A stretch of DNA of 64,000 nt from Dactylonectria macrodidyma (GCA_020744425.1 JAGMUV010000017.1:1-64000); one strand, 5' to 3'; positions 24,659 to 35,588 are shown, counted from the first letter of the stretch. Program-made: numbers and translations. Notes: generated by a model from the sequence alone, not told the origin.

Positions 24659-24851
24659 TATTATAGGCTGTATAAGATTAACTTAAGAGGTAATGCTACT
24701 ATATTACGAGAATATGATAATAAAGAGAAAAGAGAAAGCGGGCAGGTGCGTAAACGCGCACACGCATTAATAGTTCCTATGGCCTGCTCCGTGCGTCCTA
24801 GTTATGTATTAACCCCACCCTGGGTCCAGCACTCTAGACGCTCCCGTCATA
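24659..24851 (-). repeat. 5' LTR of outer Ty3/gypsy element (193 bp)
   Basis: It pairs with 3420-3612 at equal length and is followed by the duplicated TACTA at 24852-24856. Its start is mutated to TATTATAGG. Confidence 0.85.
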
Positions 24852-24856
24852 TACTA

Positions 24857-25083
24857 ACTCTATTAAATTAGACTATATTAGAATACTTAGGTATAGAGTG
24901 GTTATATAAGACTAAGTAGTCTTTTAAAACTAAATTAGAAAGGGCTTACTAAGCCCTTATTAGGCTAGACTATATTAAAAAGCTAGAAATAATTATATCT
25001 TTCTAATTTTAAAGAGTAAGAGCTTAAGAAAAAGCTATATAATATATATATATATTATAAAGCTATTATTATAATTACTTATA
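24857..25083. other. AT-rich spacer, no feature seen
   Basis: AT-rich sequence between the outer gypsy element and the next inverted-repeat element, including a short TA run near 25040-25060. No coding frame is seen. Confidence 0.4.
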
Positions 25084-25302
25084 ACGTACTTCATCAGTGA
25101 GCGGATCAAATCAGTAAGTGGATCAGTCAGATTTACACCTTAAAGCGCGATTTTAAAAAAAATTATTAAAAATCCAAACTATAACTAAAATACCTAAAAG
25201 TTTAAAATTAACTTAACAGAGTAGGAAATTATATCGAAGAACTTTACTAAATTTTATTTATTTTTATTTATAGAATTATTAAGAAAAAACCTATTCGCAC
25301 TA

Positions 25303-25740
25303 ACGTACTTAATAAGCATACGATGCATCCAAGTATGCAACGCATTTCCAATTTATACCTAAAACAGTACTTTTTTAAAAATTCTTTAAAAATTTAAACT
25401 AAGCTTAAAATAGCTTATATTTTATTACTAAGTTTAATAGGTATATAAAAATAAGTAAAGATTTTTTTAGATTTTTAAAAGATTTTATTTATAAACTTAT
25501 TCTAAAAAATCTTATTCGCACTGTTTTTTTTCTTATTTATAATTTTAAAAAGCTAAATAAATTAGTCAAACATCTAATAAAAATACTAAATTATGACTTT
25601 TTTAGTTAATTACTTAAAATTAATTTTCTAAAATTCCTAAGGCTATGCAGCCCATTTTAGAAAATTTAAAGTTTACTCTTTTAAGTATACAGTATAAGTG
25701 CGTCGCATACTTGGATGCGTCGCATGCTTATCATATACGT
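25303..25740. mobile_element. TA-flanked inverted-repeat element (Fot/pogo-type MITE), 438 bp
   Basis: Termini ACGTACTTAATAAGCATACG (left) and the inverse ending CTTATCATATACGT (right), flanked by TA at 25301-25302 and 25741-25742. The subterminal motif GCATACGATGCATCC / GTATGCAACGCA occurs twice per end. It is inserted at the centre of the element starting at 25084. Its termini resemble those of the transposon at 4184-6043, so that transposase type could have moved it. Confidence 0.75.
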
Positions 25741-25888
25741 TATATTTTTTCTTAATTTTTGTTAAACTTAAATAAATATATAAATAAATATATCTCCTTT
25801 AATAAGCTAAGTTTTAAGCTTTATAATAAGCTTAAAAATTCTATATAAAATTCTATTTAAATATACTAAAATACAGTATTAATAACAC

Positions 25889-26319
25889 TGTTCACACTAT
25901 ATAACCAATCATAGCTAATCGGCCTAATATTAGTCCATGCTTTGAAATCAAGCAATTTTGCTTTATAATCAAAGCTTTCAATTCCTCCGTGCTTTGAAAT
26001 CAAAATATCTCGGCATTTGCTTGACATATAATTACAAAAATAATACCACTAAATAGCTGAATTTTTGGGCTTCTTAATGGTATACCTTATGTCTTAGTGA
26101 CTATATAATTGCCGGCTCAATTTGTCTATAAAAGAAGGACTACCCCTAGGGCTTATTTCCTCATACAATAGAATCATACACTATTACTATATACTATAAT
26201 AAACTATCTTCTGATAAGACACTCTTATCTTCATATATCTCTTACTTTGTTATTCTTTATAAGAATATTCTTATATAAGCTATAAAGCTTATACTTCTAC
26301 TGCTCAGTGACCTTTAACA
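25889..26319. repeat. Possible solo LTR (431 bp)
   Basis: The block starts TGTTCAC and ends TTTAACA, holds a TATA-like TATAAAAGAAGG near 26127, and is less AT-rich than its flanks, which belong to the split inverted-repeat element. No matching duplication is visible (AACAC versus ATTTT), and no partner LTR is in the window. It could be another type of insertion. Confidence 0.35.
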
Positions 26320-26397
26320 ATTTTATAGATAAAAAGCTTAATAAATTAATTAAAAAATTAAAAAAAAAAATCTTATGACTTTTTTTATAAAATACTT

Positions 26398-29300
26398 CGA
26401 ACACCCATTAAGTTGCCAAGGCAAGGGACTTAACGGCTGAATATCCAGCCCGAAGGGTAAATACCGTATACCTGCTATTAAATTCTCCTGGGGGAACCCC
26501 CTAGAACCCCCCTTTTAACTGCAGCAGTAACCAGCTGTTAAACCACTTCAAACCTATAGTCAGGGAGTTGACTGATAGACATAGGGGTCCCTCTACCACT
26601 TCCTGACAGGCCCAATCAACTATATACCGTATATCGAATTTCCCCTTTCCTTGTAGCTTATAGGAAAACGTCATTTAATCAATGTAGCGTGGTGGATACG
26701 GCGGATCGGTCAGCTGTTGAGCCTGACGGCGTTGTTGGTCAGCAAGGCGCATCTTCATCCCTGCCTTATAGTTAGCCACAAACGCAGTACGTAGGAAACG
26801 CAGGCGTATAAACCTTCCGTGGGCGTGTGGTTATAGAGGCTCTGGCGGTCGAACGGCGCCTCAAGGAGTAGGCCTTCCAGCGAGGTAACTCGTGAGACGG
26901 CAACATAACTAATACCGGCCTGGAAGTCGCGTGTAGCGAGATCAGTAACTATCTGATCCTTCGTTAGGCTCTGGCATTTGTGAACCGTAATAGCAAATGC
27001 CACGATCAAGGGAAACTGCGTGCGAGCGCAGGTCTCGTTGCCCACTAGGAAATCACGCGTGACTGGAAGGATGGGTACGATTGTCCTGCCCTCGTTCGTT
27101 GTTAGATACGGCGGCCCGTCGTAGCTATCGAAATCCACCATAATAACCGCCGGGGGTTCTTCCCATGGGTTGGTGCCTTCGTTCCAGGCGATGTCGTATA
27201 CAGTACCCTGGGCGCCGTTAACTAGGCCAGCTGGCTGCCATAGGTTAGTCGTAAGCATCACCCTAGCGCCTTTAGCAACAGGGAACCTGTTAGATAGGTT
27301 GCCAGCGTTGTCGCTTGGCGCCTGCCCCGCGCCGTTGCCCCGATTCTTTGCCTCCACCTGTACTGCCGGGTCGTTGAGGTGCACCATATGCTCGTAATTG
27401 TACTCGTTGACCCGGGCCTTTGTAGAATACACCCGCAAAGCGGCCCTGAAGCTGTCAATCTCGCTCTGTGTTAGCTTGGCCTGTACCCGATTACTAAGGA
27501 GGTTCCATGACGGTATAGATAACTTAACTTCACGCAATTCCTGCAATGCCTGACGGAACTGGGCCTGATCATCGCCAGTTTGGCGCTGTACCGTGGTCAA
27601 GAAGATGGTGCGGTCAAATAACCGGTAGGCCACCTGCCCTCTCCTTTCCAGCGGAGACAGGCTGGTGCTAGTCGAATACAGCGGCTTTTGCCGGACGGGT
27701 GGTAACTAGAAGAAATCGCCCACCAGCAAGACGCTCACGCCACCAAAGAACTCGAGGCTACGCTGTGGGAAGGCCTGCCGTAGACGGGAATCGATCCGCG
27801 CTAGCTGCTCAAGCCCTAGCATGCTCTTTTCATCGATAACGAGGTACTTGACGTGCCGTAGGCGGGACTGAAGGGCGGCCGCATCGGCTGGGGGAAGGTC
27901 GGTAAAAGCACCACGTACTGGGAGACGTAGTAACGAATGTATGGTGCTACCCTGTATCTGGTTACTCGCAACGCCTGTTGGCGCTACGCGGCAAATAGGG
28001 CTAGGATTCGGTAGGGCAGCCGCCTGAAGATGGGAGGAAAGCACCTTGATAAGGAAGGACTTGCCTGTACCACCACCACCGTCAACGTGGAGAAGGATTT
28101 GAGTAGGATTTTGCGCCTGGAAGTGGCCCATGAAGGTGTCGTACACGAGCCGTTGTTGTGGGTTAAGCTGGTCACGCCAGTGAGGGCCAAGGACCTCCAC
28201 ATCGTTGGCTATAGGGTGGCTAGCGATAAGGTCTTTCCAGTAGCCGTCTCGAAGTTCCGGATAAGTACCTACATGCCGTGTCCAGTCATAATTAACGTCG
28301 ATATCGCGGCGGCCAAGTAGGTCAAGACCTTCCTGGGTAAGGGGGTTGTCAGGTAAAAGGGCGGCGAGGCGAATCCAGTCTTCGTCATCAAATTCCTCCT
28401 CCACAGGCAGAGCCTCGTATTGATCCTCTTGAGGCTGTAGTTGAGCCTCTTTTGGCCAGCCGTAATGGTCATCACCATGACTGTGGTGTTGCCAACAATG
28501 CAAGAAAGCCTCAACGTAGGAACTGAAAAGTTGGCCGTCAAATGTCAGAAGCTCATCAACTCGGCGATGTGGGTGGTTCAATGTTAGCTTTACACGGCAG
28601 TAATCTGGCCACTGTTGACCTTCTGGATCAGCATGATAGCGAGGGAAGTAAACTAATACACGAGGCCTGCCGTTAACATTTCCTGGCTGCCATTGCTTCC
28701 ACTTGGAAGGGTCCCTAGAGCGGAAATTCCAGTATTTGAGGAAGGAAACGTACGTTAGGTCCTCTAGGGTTTCTGGGCGTTGACTGTACTTTTCATAGAT
28801 ATTGAAGGTCTCATCAACCTCATCGCTGTCTATATGTAGGGAGTGGGAATGCCTGTCAGGATGACGGCAGTCAACATATAGGCAGGTTCGTGAGCCCTCC
28901 TGTAACGGCAGGCCGAGGAGCAAGTGGCAAACCTCCTGCTTTGAGTAATCCCGCTCAGCAACCAGCTGATTTAGGAGCTTTGACGTGAAGGAAATAAGGG
29001 GGTTATGGTCCTTGACCTGAGGCATCAGAGCTTTCCCAATCTGGGCAAAAGACTCACTTTTCTTTTCCGACTTGGAGCAGTATTTGGCTGCGTAATCGAT
29101 CACCTGCTGTAGGCTCGTGCAGGGCGAGACATCTGTATTGGCTAGCCACGCAACGGTAAGCAAGCGGTTGTAGTGGTTAATATGGCTATCGTTCCGCTCG
29201 CCCCTGAAACTCCAGTGCTTAGAATGAGGAACCTTGTCAAGGGAGGCTAGGAGGCGCTGCCCGTGAGGAAATCCAAAGCGGCACTCTACCTGCTTGGTAT

Positions 29301-32300
29301 GCTTATTGAGCTGCATACAGTAGTTGTTACAGCGGTGGCGTTGCACACGGTTGACTACCATTGATAGGAACTGAACGGTAAGGGGATACTCTAATAGATT
29401 ACTGATCAAGGGATTCCCTTCCCCAGGCGCCTGTATTTGCTGAGGCTCTGGGTTAATAGCAGATACGTGATATCCCCAGATACGGGCGAATCGCTCTCGG
29501 GACTGATCATTGTCAGGATCTAAGTCTGGAAGGCTATTTAACCAATAGAGGCCGTGGTGGTGACTGGACCCCCTGCCCTGCCACTCGTAGCGACCCCAAA
29601 AGTCAGTTAGGTTAAACTTCTGCTTTAGGACAATAGTTCTAAACAGCGTATAACGCTTATGGAAGTAGTAAGCGGCGATGTGGGCGTTGTCTCTCAGTAG
29701 TTGCCGGGACAGGGCCATCCGGCTCGCCTCAGGAGCTGCTTGCCACTCGTGGAACCGAGGCATATGACGGTATAGGGATTCCCAATGGTAATCAGCTGCA
29801 CTTGCAGTAGCGAAAAGGCCAGGCCTGCCTAGATTATAGGCATATGCTTCCAATTCCTTCCTTTGCTTATACCAATACGGCCGGGTGCCCCTGATTACAG
29901 CGGCTTGGCGCGTGATCGACTGGATCAGTGCCTGAGCCTCTGGCTCGTCAGGCTTAGCCATCGCTTCTTCTAGGTCAGCGCGTGTAAGGGCTTGACGGCG
30001 GCCTTCGTGTTGCTTGACGAAGTAGTTGCTTCGCTTTCGGACCTGCGCACGTAACAGCGTGTTGAGGGCGACGAAGGGCCACGTCTTATGGCGGGCAAAA
30101 CGTCCGTCTTGCCATCTCATCGCATGTGCAAGGTAGTCCTGGTACGTGATGCTCCGTAGGCGAGGCTCCACGAAGTCCGCCTTGCCGTCAGGGTAGAGGG
30201 TAGGGAACGCGAGCGTTAACAGCGGCTGGGAGCGGTTGAATTCATTAATAGGGGTCCTGCGAATGGAAGGCAACGGCATATGGTGTTGAGCCTGCGCGCC
30301 AAGCGGCATATGCTCAAGATCAGCCATACGCTCAGGGTCAGGGGTACCATTAAGGAATCGGGACTGCAGGGCGTTTAATTCGGTATCGGTAACCTGCAAA
30401 TTCGGGATCGCTGATGCGTCGGCATCGCAAGGATCCTCTTCTACTACCTCCTCAACAGGGCCTTGGGGGACCTCGCCGTCAGGTATGTCAGCCACTTGGC
30501 TAGCAACGGAATCAACTATGCTGCCGTCAAGAGGAAGCCGTTGCAGGCGATCCTGGCTCACGACGATATCGCGATAGCCCGGGTGGTGGCGCTGTAAGTA
30601 ATGCAGCCAAATCAACAGGCATGAGCGGCGTACCCGGAAATCGCGAGCAAACTGCTGCTAGAAGCGAGGGTCGCCCTCCATATTAGGAGGCCGCAGGAGT
30701 ACAATATCTAGCTCTTCAGGTAGGACTGGGAGCTCTTCAAATAGCCTGCCAACATTGCGAAGAAAGTGGACAACATGGCCGCGATATTTATATTGAGCAC
30801 CACGTACCTGTAGGACCTTCACGTGTACGTGAATCCTAGCAATAAGCATCTCCTCAACCATCGTTAGATCAGGTAGATTGCCGGGGACTTTCCCAAAGTC
30901 AAGGTTATTCGTAGCGCTAAAGAAATAGGGCTCGTCAGGGGCTCTCTCCCTGTCTCGACTAATACAGCGGCTGCAGATTTGCAAGCTATTTCTCTTCATA
31001 TCGAACCAATGCTCCCGGCAACGAATGCAACTATGCATCTTGTCGTCATTCAGGGCAGTATAGAACTCCCGCACAAGCGCCTGATCCTCCTCACTAAGGG
31101 CAGGCAAGTTAAGGTCAGCTGTAAAAGGCGGATCAACCATCTGATTAAACTGTCGCTCTTGAGCATGTGCGCCTTGACGTGTATAGCGGCCGCGACGATG
31201 ACTCTGTGGCAGTAATGAAGGAGTGGTAGGGAACGATTCCCGTGGTATAGGCGTGCCTAGCACAACGGGAGCCGTTGGAAGAGTGCCTTGAGAAATTGGC
31301 GTTTGAGGAATCGGCGTGCCCAGAACTACTGTTGGCAGGCTAAGGGTAGGAGGGATAAGGGGAGGTCCCTCTACCGCGCTTGGGGTACATGGACCCAGCA
31401 GAGGTCTAGGCAGTTCCTGGAGTACGGGCGCCAGGCCACGGAATAAAGCAGGTATGGCAGGAGGTTGCGAGCCGTTTATAGACGCGGGCGTTGGCGCAGC
31501 CCGCCTTGGAGGCGTCAATTTAGCCAGCGAATCGGTCCTCTTCGTGGCTCTGCGTGGCGATAGCCTTGAGGCGATATTCCGCATGGCGGCAACGGCGGCT
31601 CGGGATTCGGTTACCCGTTCCTTTTGGCGTGCCCTACAGCTACTACACTGTCCTGTAAACTTCGTAGGGTCCTTGACGCTTCGAAATTCGACTTCGGGCA
31701 GGTCTTGCTTGCAGGTACGGCAGTTCCGAACCGCCTGGGGTATATCGTTCTCCATCTGGCCGTATATCTATCTACCTCTTATCCACCTAGACTGCTGAAT
31801 ATCGCTTGGGCAGGGAGACTTTGCCCTGTGCAAGTGAGTTGTCTGACAGCCCATAAGTCCAATGCCGTGATAGATCTCGATAGGGAGGTTGTCTTTAAGG
31901 ATACTGCGCTGTTTGCCCGGAGGCAGGATGACCGGGGAATGTCGAGGGGTGGGTCGGCTACGGAGGTGATATGTGAGCCTAGATACCGTTAGCAACTGAT
32001 GGATTTGGTAGATTTGACGGGAAAGGGAAGCAGCCGCCGGCGGTGTAAGGGGCACAGGGCTTGTTCGGCCAGAATCTTGCTTAGAAACCCAACATTGATT
32101 GCATTGAAGAAAAGAAGAACCTGAAAGCTCTTGGAGAGCTTGCCAAGCTAGCTAGTTACCTAGTCAACGCTCAGGGGTTTGTAACATGGCCTTCATTTAG
32201 TGGCGTCATTTCAGCAGCCGACCAATTCCAGCACGAGTTGAGTACAGGCCAGGCCAATTAGCCAATCAGAGGAGGTTTTATGCTCTTCTTTCTGACTGAG

Positions 32301-32320
32301 TAAAACGCCCTTCGGGCTGA
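26398..32320 (-). mobile_element. Helitron (rolling-circle transposon), minus strand, about 5.9 kb
   Basis: A GC-normal block embedded in AT-rich DNA and carrying a full RepHel-type gene. Edges are set by where the host inverted-repeat element breaks off (AATACTT near 26397) and resumes (near 32321). Near the left (3') edge are two hairpin-forming segments: TTGCCAAGGCAA near 26413 and GGCTGAATATCCAGCC near 26433-26448. The segment AGCCCGAAGGG near 26447 recurs inverted near 32308-32318, close to the right (5') edge, which on the minus strand begins TCAGCCCGAAGGGC. The start TC fits Helitrons; a clean CTRR end was not found, so the borders are approximate. Confidence 0.75.
26755..31755 (-). 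pseudogene. Helitron Rep-helicase protein, one frame with two in-frame TAG codons
   Basis: A single reading frame of 1,667 codons from ATG 31755 to TGA 26755 is interrupted only by TAG at 30658-30660 and 27706-27708. Residues 12-47 carry a CxxC..CxxC cluster, and a second lies near 245-270. A DUF6570-like segment (about 300-365) follows, then a Helitron_like_N region. The HUH-type motif is in RGSSHHHGLYWL (about 29550) and the replication tyrosines in YAAKYCSK (about 29080). The PIF1-type helicase part has Walker A GGGGTGKS (about 28060-28080), VIDEKSM (about 27830), and the C-terminal blocks ITVHKCQSLTKDQ and VAVSRVTSLEGL. Both TAGs could come from CAG. A shift after residue PTEG near 26815 would open an alternative tail (to 26675) that looks more Helitron-like. 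Confidence 0.85.
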
Positions 32321-32456
32321 ATAAATTTTAAAGTTAATTTTTTTTAAATTTTTATTAATTATGTAGCTAGTTTTAGAAAATCTAATATTTTTACTTTTAG
32401 CTGTACAGTATAAGTGATCCACTCACTGATTTAATCCACTCACTGATGAAGTACGT

Positions 32457-32639
32457 TAATTTTTTAAAAAGTCTAAAAAAAATACTAGCTTATTAACTTT
32501 TTAATTAAATATTTAAAATTAATTTTTTAAAAATCTTAAAGCTATATAGCCTATTTTAGAAAATTTAAGATTCAGAGTTTTAAGTATATAGTATAGGTAC
32601 GGCGCTCGCTTATCTACAGCGCTCGCTTATTAAGTACGT
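32457..32639. mobile_element. Right half of another inverted-repeat element of the same family
   Basis: The sequence ends CTTATTAAGTACGT before TA (32640-32641), with a doubled GCGCTCGCTTA-type motif at 32600-32630, and its interior matches the right half of 25303-25740 (shared TTTTAGAAAATTTAA). The left terminus is not found. The element at 25084 appears inserted in, or abutting, it. Confidence 0.55.
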
Positions 32640-32641
32640 TA

Positions 32642-33136
32642 TACTATTATAGTTCTTTTACTTTAATAATTAATACTTAGTAATCTAGTTCTATATATTA
32701 TATATAAAGTCTTAATTATCTTATCTAACTTCTAAAGTGGAAGATTTAACTATAGGCTTGTTATTTCTACTAGTGGGAACCTGGTCCCGACCTATCCATA
32801 ATATAAAAGATCTAATTATATAAATTATAACATAATCCCTTACGCAACCTGCCTCAGACAAAAAGCAGAGACAAATCAATGTCAGCGAGGTGCTCATGTC
32901 GCACATAGACGTCAACACAGCGAGCTATTGCAGCATCTGAACTCCTTCAGTACCACCGCCCGGCGGATTGAGTCCCCAAGTACTACGAGCTGCGATGGTG
33001 GGCAGTTTTCTCCTACCAGTAAGTTTGCTTGTCGCAGGATGGGCCCCGCAATATCACGTCCACTAGTTTGTGCCAGTATTCTTTCAAGGCATGGCAATGA
33101 TGGCTTCGTTGCTTATCTACGCCGGAGCAAACCTCT
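32642..33136. other. Transition from AT-rich to normal sequence, no gene recognised
   Basis: The first 180 bases are AT-rich; base composition becomes ordinary after about 32840. Short open frames exist on both strands but none looks like a conserved protein. Confidence 0.35.
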
Positions 33137-33530
33137 TCATGTTGGATGTACACGGCCCCCTCTATGGCTCCTCATGCTGTGCCATTGCCACCCGGGATCG
33201 GATAATCTCGATATCTTCTCGTCCAGCGCGATACCCAAAACCGCGTCCCTCTGCTCGACAGTCTTGCCCTTGGTCTCGGGAACCAAGAAGAAGGCCCAGA
33301 TACCAGAGAGGAAGCAGAAAGACCGTAAAAAGACATGAACACCAAAAGCGAATATTTCGATCATATGGGACGCTGACACTCCGACTACAAAGTTAAACAA
33401 CCAACCCGTCCAGGTAGCAAGCGCAACTCCCTTTGATATGGAGGTGATAGGGAAGATTTCAGCTGGAAGAGCTTAGCCGAAGGGCGCGTAGGACGCTTCG
33501 TAGGTCAGGATGAGGGCAGAACGCCATAGC
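33137..33530 (-). pseudogene. MFS sugar transporter, C-terminal remnant
   Basis: On the minus strand the frame reads YEASYAPFG, a stop (TAA), ALPAEIFP, a loop with KGVALATWTGWLFNFVVG, a hydrophobic stretch, and FFLVPETKGKTVEQ. PAEIFP before helix 11 and PETKGKT after helix 12 are hallmarks of the sugar porter family of the major facilitator superfamily. Everything upstream (helices 1-10) is missing or unrecognisable. The last helices probably still read through to 33137. This is a decayed gene; substrate unknown, with similarity strongest to quinate/hexose-type porters. Confidence 0.7.
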
Positions 33531-33909
33531 CACGGCGGTCCAACCGGGGGGGAGGGATTTCCGAGATCCTTTCCTTGGGCGAACGTCAAAAGGCGCTAGG
33601 CTGAGTTGACAAGGGTTCCGGACTAACCCGGAGAGGCAATTCGCTTGGGGGTGGGACGCGTGGGGGTTACATCGCCTGATCCGCGCAGTGCATCACCCAT
33701 CCCTCAAATGCAGGTCTTGTCCCAAAACGGGGTGCATATGGCTGCCGACAATCAATAGCTCCCTCAGCCTCATCACGTCCGATCACTAGACCGCGGGAAA
33801 AGATCGGCGGAGCCCAGGTCTGCCGGAGGCTGAACTGCGGGGGTTATAATCACAGTTGGGTCGGTGGCTGTTTCCTTCTTCTTTACACTTCCCTATAGTC
33901 CAACAAGCA
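33531..33909. other. Intergenic, upstream of CorA-like gene
   Basis: GC-normal sequence with no recognisable coding frame. It should include the promoter of the plus-strand gene at 33910. Confidence 0.3.
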
Positions 33910-35266
33910 ATGGAAGAAGTATACCGCCATCTCGGCTCCGCCAGTTTTAAGAGCGAGCAGGAAACCGGCCTGCCTTTCCACGAACTCTCGCGCAACCAGA
34001 CGTCGGGGGAGCTGGATATCCGGCTCTGCGATCCCACCCAAAGACTCCCTGCCCGGTTCGACGGGAACTCGACCCGTCTGGCGCTGATAGTCCCATTCTC
34101 AAAGCGGCAATGGGAAAGCCCGCCTGCGGAAGAATTCTCGCAGGTCCTTGGCGGTTTTGGGTTGCGACGGATCCTGAGCGATTTTGGCCTGGAACTCGCC
34201 CACAACTACGCTATGAGCTGCGTCGCAGGAGTAGCAGCGCTTCCGCCGCAGTCCAAGCCTAACGGCATCGTGGATACTTACACGCTGGTCTACCGCCCCA
34301 AGCTGGCAGCCATTTGGTCCTTCACACGTCCAGCTAGCTCAGCCGCTTCCACAGGGCAGCCCTCGTCAACGTCGGTGTCTACACGCAACAGCTCTTCAAC
34401 CCATTTTCCTACGCAAGCCATCATCTTAGCCGGCAAAAATGAGCGAGACAAGCTAGGATTGATCTGCAAGCGATGGAAATCATGGGACTCGGCTCTGACA
34501 TCCCACGCCATGTTCCCGGCCTTCCTCTGCGGGTTGATAATGAGCCACGAGGTAGATGAAACCCAAAACACCATCAAGCAGCAGGTACGGCAGGTCGAGG
34601 TGCGTACGGGACACCACAACTTCGCGAGTCGACAGGAGCAGCCTGCTGCGGGAAGCATGGGACAGCTGAGTGCCAAGATGAGTGGGTTCGCGACCAAGTT
34701 GGCCAGCACACGGAGGAAGATCAAGGTAGCGCGCGAGTTGCAGGAGTTTATGCTGGCGCATGAGAAGAAGGGGCCGGCTGCGACCAGGGTTGCTAATGTA
34801 GCTGCGGTGACGCTGATCGAGCATCATGCCAAGCTAATGGATAATCGCCTTCGGATGCAGCTGCTTGATAATGAGTTTATACTTGAGAGAGTGAACATTC
34901 AGCTCAATACGGTAAGGGTTGTGTTCCAGAGCCTCCTATTTATCACACCTAACCCGCATGATCCCTTAGATTTTCAATCTCATAGCGCAGGAGGACAGTA
35001 TTTCGATGAAGGCCCTGGCCCTGGTAGCGCTAATATTCCTGCCGGGCAACTTCATAGCTGCGCTCTTCTCAGCTCCTCTCTTCGACTGGGACAGTGCCAA
35101 CGCCAACTCCATGGTGGTGGCAACCAAGCCGCAGTTCAACTTATTTTGGGCAATCACAATACCCTTGACGGTTCTGGCATTTGTGTTATACGTGGGATGG
35201 TTGCTGTTTCAAAGAAGGCGGAGGCAGAAGATCGTGCAAGGCTTCGGAACTGTTGAGACCGTATGA
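33910..35266 (+). CDS. CorA-like membrane protein
   Basis: My model is join(33910..34911, 34970..35266), 432 aa. The intron (GTAAGG..CCTTAG, 58 bp) joins NIQLNT to IFNLIAQEDSISM in frame, a junction typical of fungal CorA-like proteins. The N-terminal two thirds is cytoplasmic, with VEVRTGHHNFASRQ, SAKMSGFATKLASTRRKIKV and a coiled region before the membrane. Two hydrophobic segments near the C-terminus (ALALVALIFLPGNFIAALFS and LFWAITIPLTVLAFVLYVGW) are followed by a basic tail RRRRQ. The exact GMN signature of true CorA magnesium channels is not visible, so ion transport is uncertain. A Ser/Thr-rich stretch lies near residues 138-165. An in-frame TTG at 33856 lies upstream, but the first ATG is at 33910. 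Confidence 0.7.
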
Positions 35267-35588
35267 CTAGGAAGGTCGGATCTGCTGGTAGCTGGGATGT
35301 GGATACTACAATGCAATGAGCTGTGTTTTTCACAGAAACACACAACTTAGACCTTCTAATATCACCAACTTCACATCTACATTATGTCTTTAACAGGGTT
35401 ATGAGCCTGGAAGGCATACTAGCCTCCCAATAAGAAACAGGGAAGGGAATCAATCCACGAAGGGCGCTCCCAAATGGTTGTCACTTCCAGAATGATACCT
35501 TAGCCTACAAAAACCTTTTAGCGACCAGCTTCGCTGTTATAACAGTATATTTACCAAATCTGTACCCTATCCTCACTATTCGACTTCA
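35267..35588. other. Intergenic between the two CorA-like genes
   Basis: It contains the 3' flank of the first gene and the promoter of the second. No coding frame is recognised. Confidence 0.35.

Larger units (their letters stand above)
3420..24851 (-). mobile_element. Outer Ty3/gypsy LTR retrotransposon, RIP-degraded, minus strand
   Basis: The element has equal 193-bp LTRs, a perfect 5-bp duplication (TACTA) and a polypurine tract beside the left LTR. With the inserted elements removed it is about 6.8 kb. Read on the minus strand, remnants follow the usual order: gag (23.1-24.2 kb), then after the inserted 12.8-kb element a zinc-knuckle/protease region (about 9.3-10.28 kb), reverse transcriptase (about 7.9-8.6 kb), RNase H (about 7.3-7.9 kb) and integrase (about 6.05-7.2 kb). 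The catalytic YxDD of reverse transcriptase now reads YINN near 8140-8180, as G-to-A changes would give. Stops are nearly all TAG/TAA. It cannot encode active proteins. Confidence 0.85.
25084..32456. mobile_element. Split TA-flanked inverted-repeat element, interrupted by three insertions
   Basis: The left terminus (ACGTACTTCATCAGTGAGCG..., TA at 25082-25083) and the right terminus (...CACTGATGAAGTACGT, TA at 32457-32458) match as inverted repeats over about 44 bp, each with a doubled ATCAGTGAGxGGATxA-type motif. The element's own sequence appears in pieces: about 25084-25302, 25741-25888, 26320-26397 and 32321-32456. Between them sit a second element of the same type (25303-25740), a solo-LTR-like block and a Helitron. 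The interior shares the centre CTATTCGCAC and the block TTTTAGAAAAT with its relatives. Confidence 0.7.

Noticed and set aside
27706..30615. Calling the Helitron region three separate genes (31755-30658, 30615-27706, 27633-26755)
   Set aside because: All three are in the same frame, separated only by single TAG codons, and together make one Helitron Rep-helicase protein.
25084..32456. A single 7.4-kb TIR transposon that captured Helitron genes
   Set aside because: The terminal pair is real, but the interior of the small element resumes exactly where each insertion ends, so nested insertion explains it better than gene capture.
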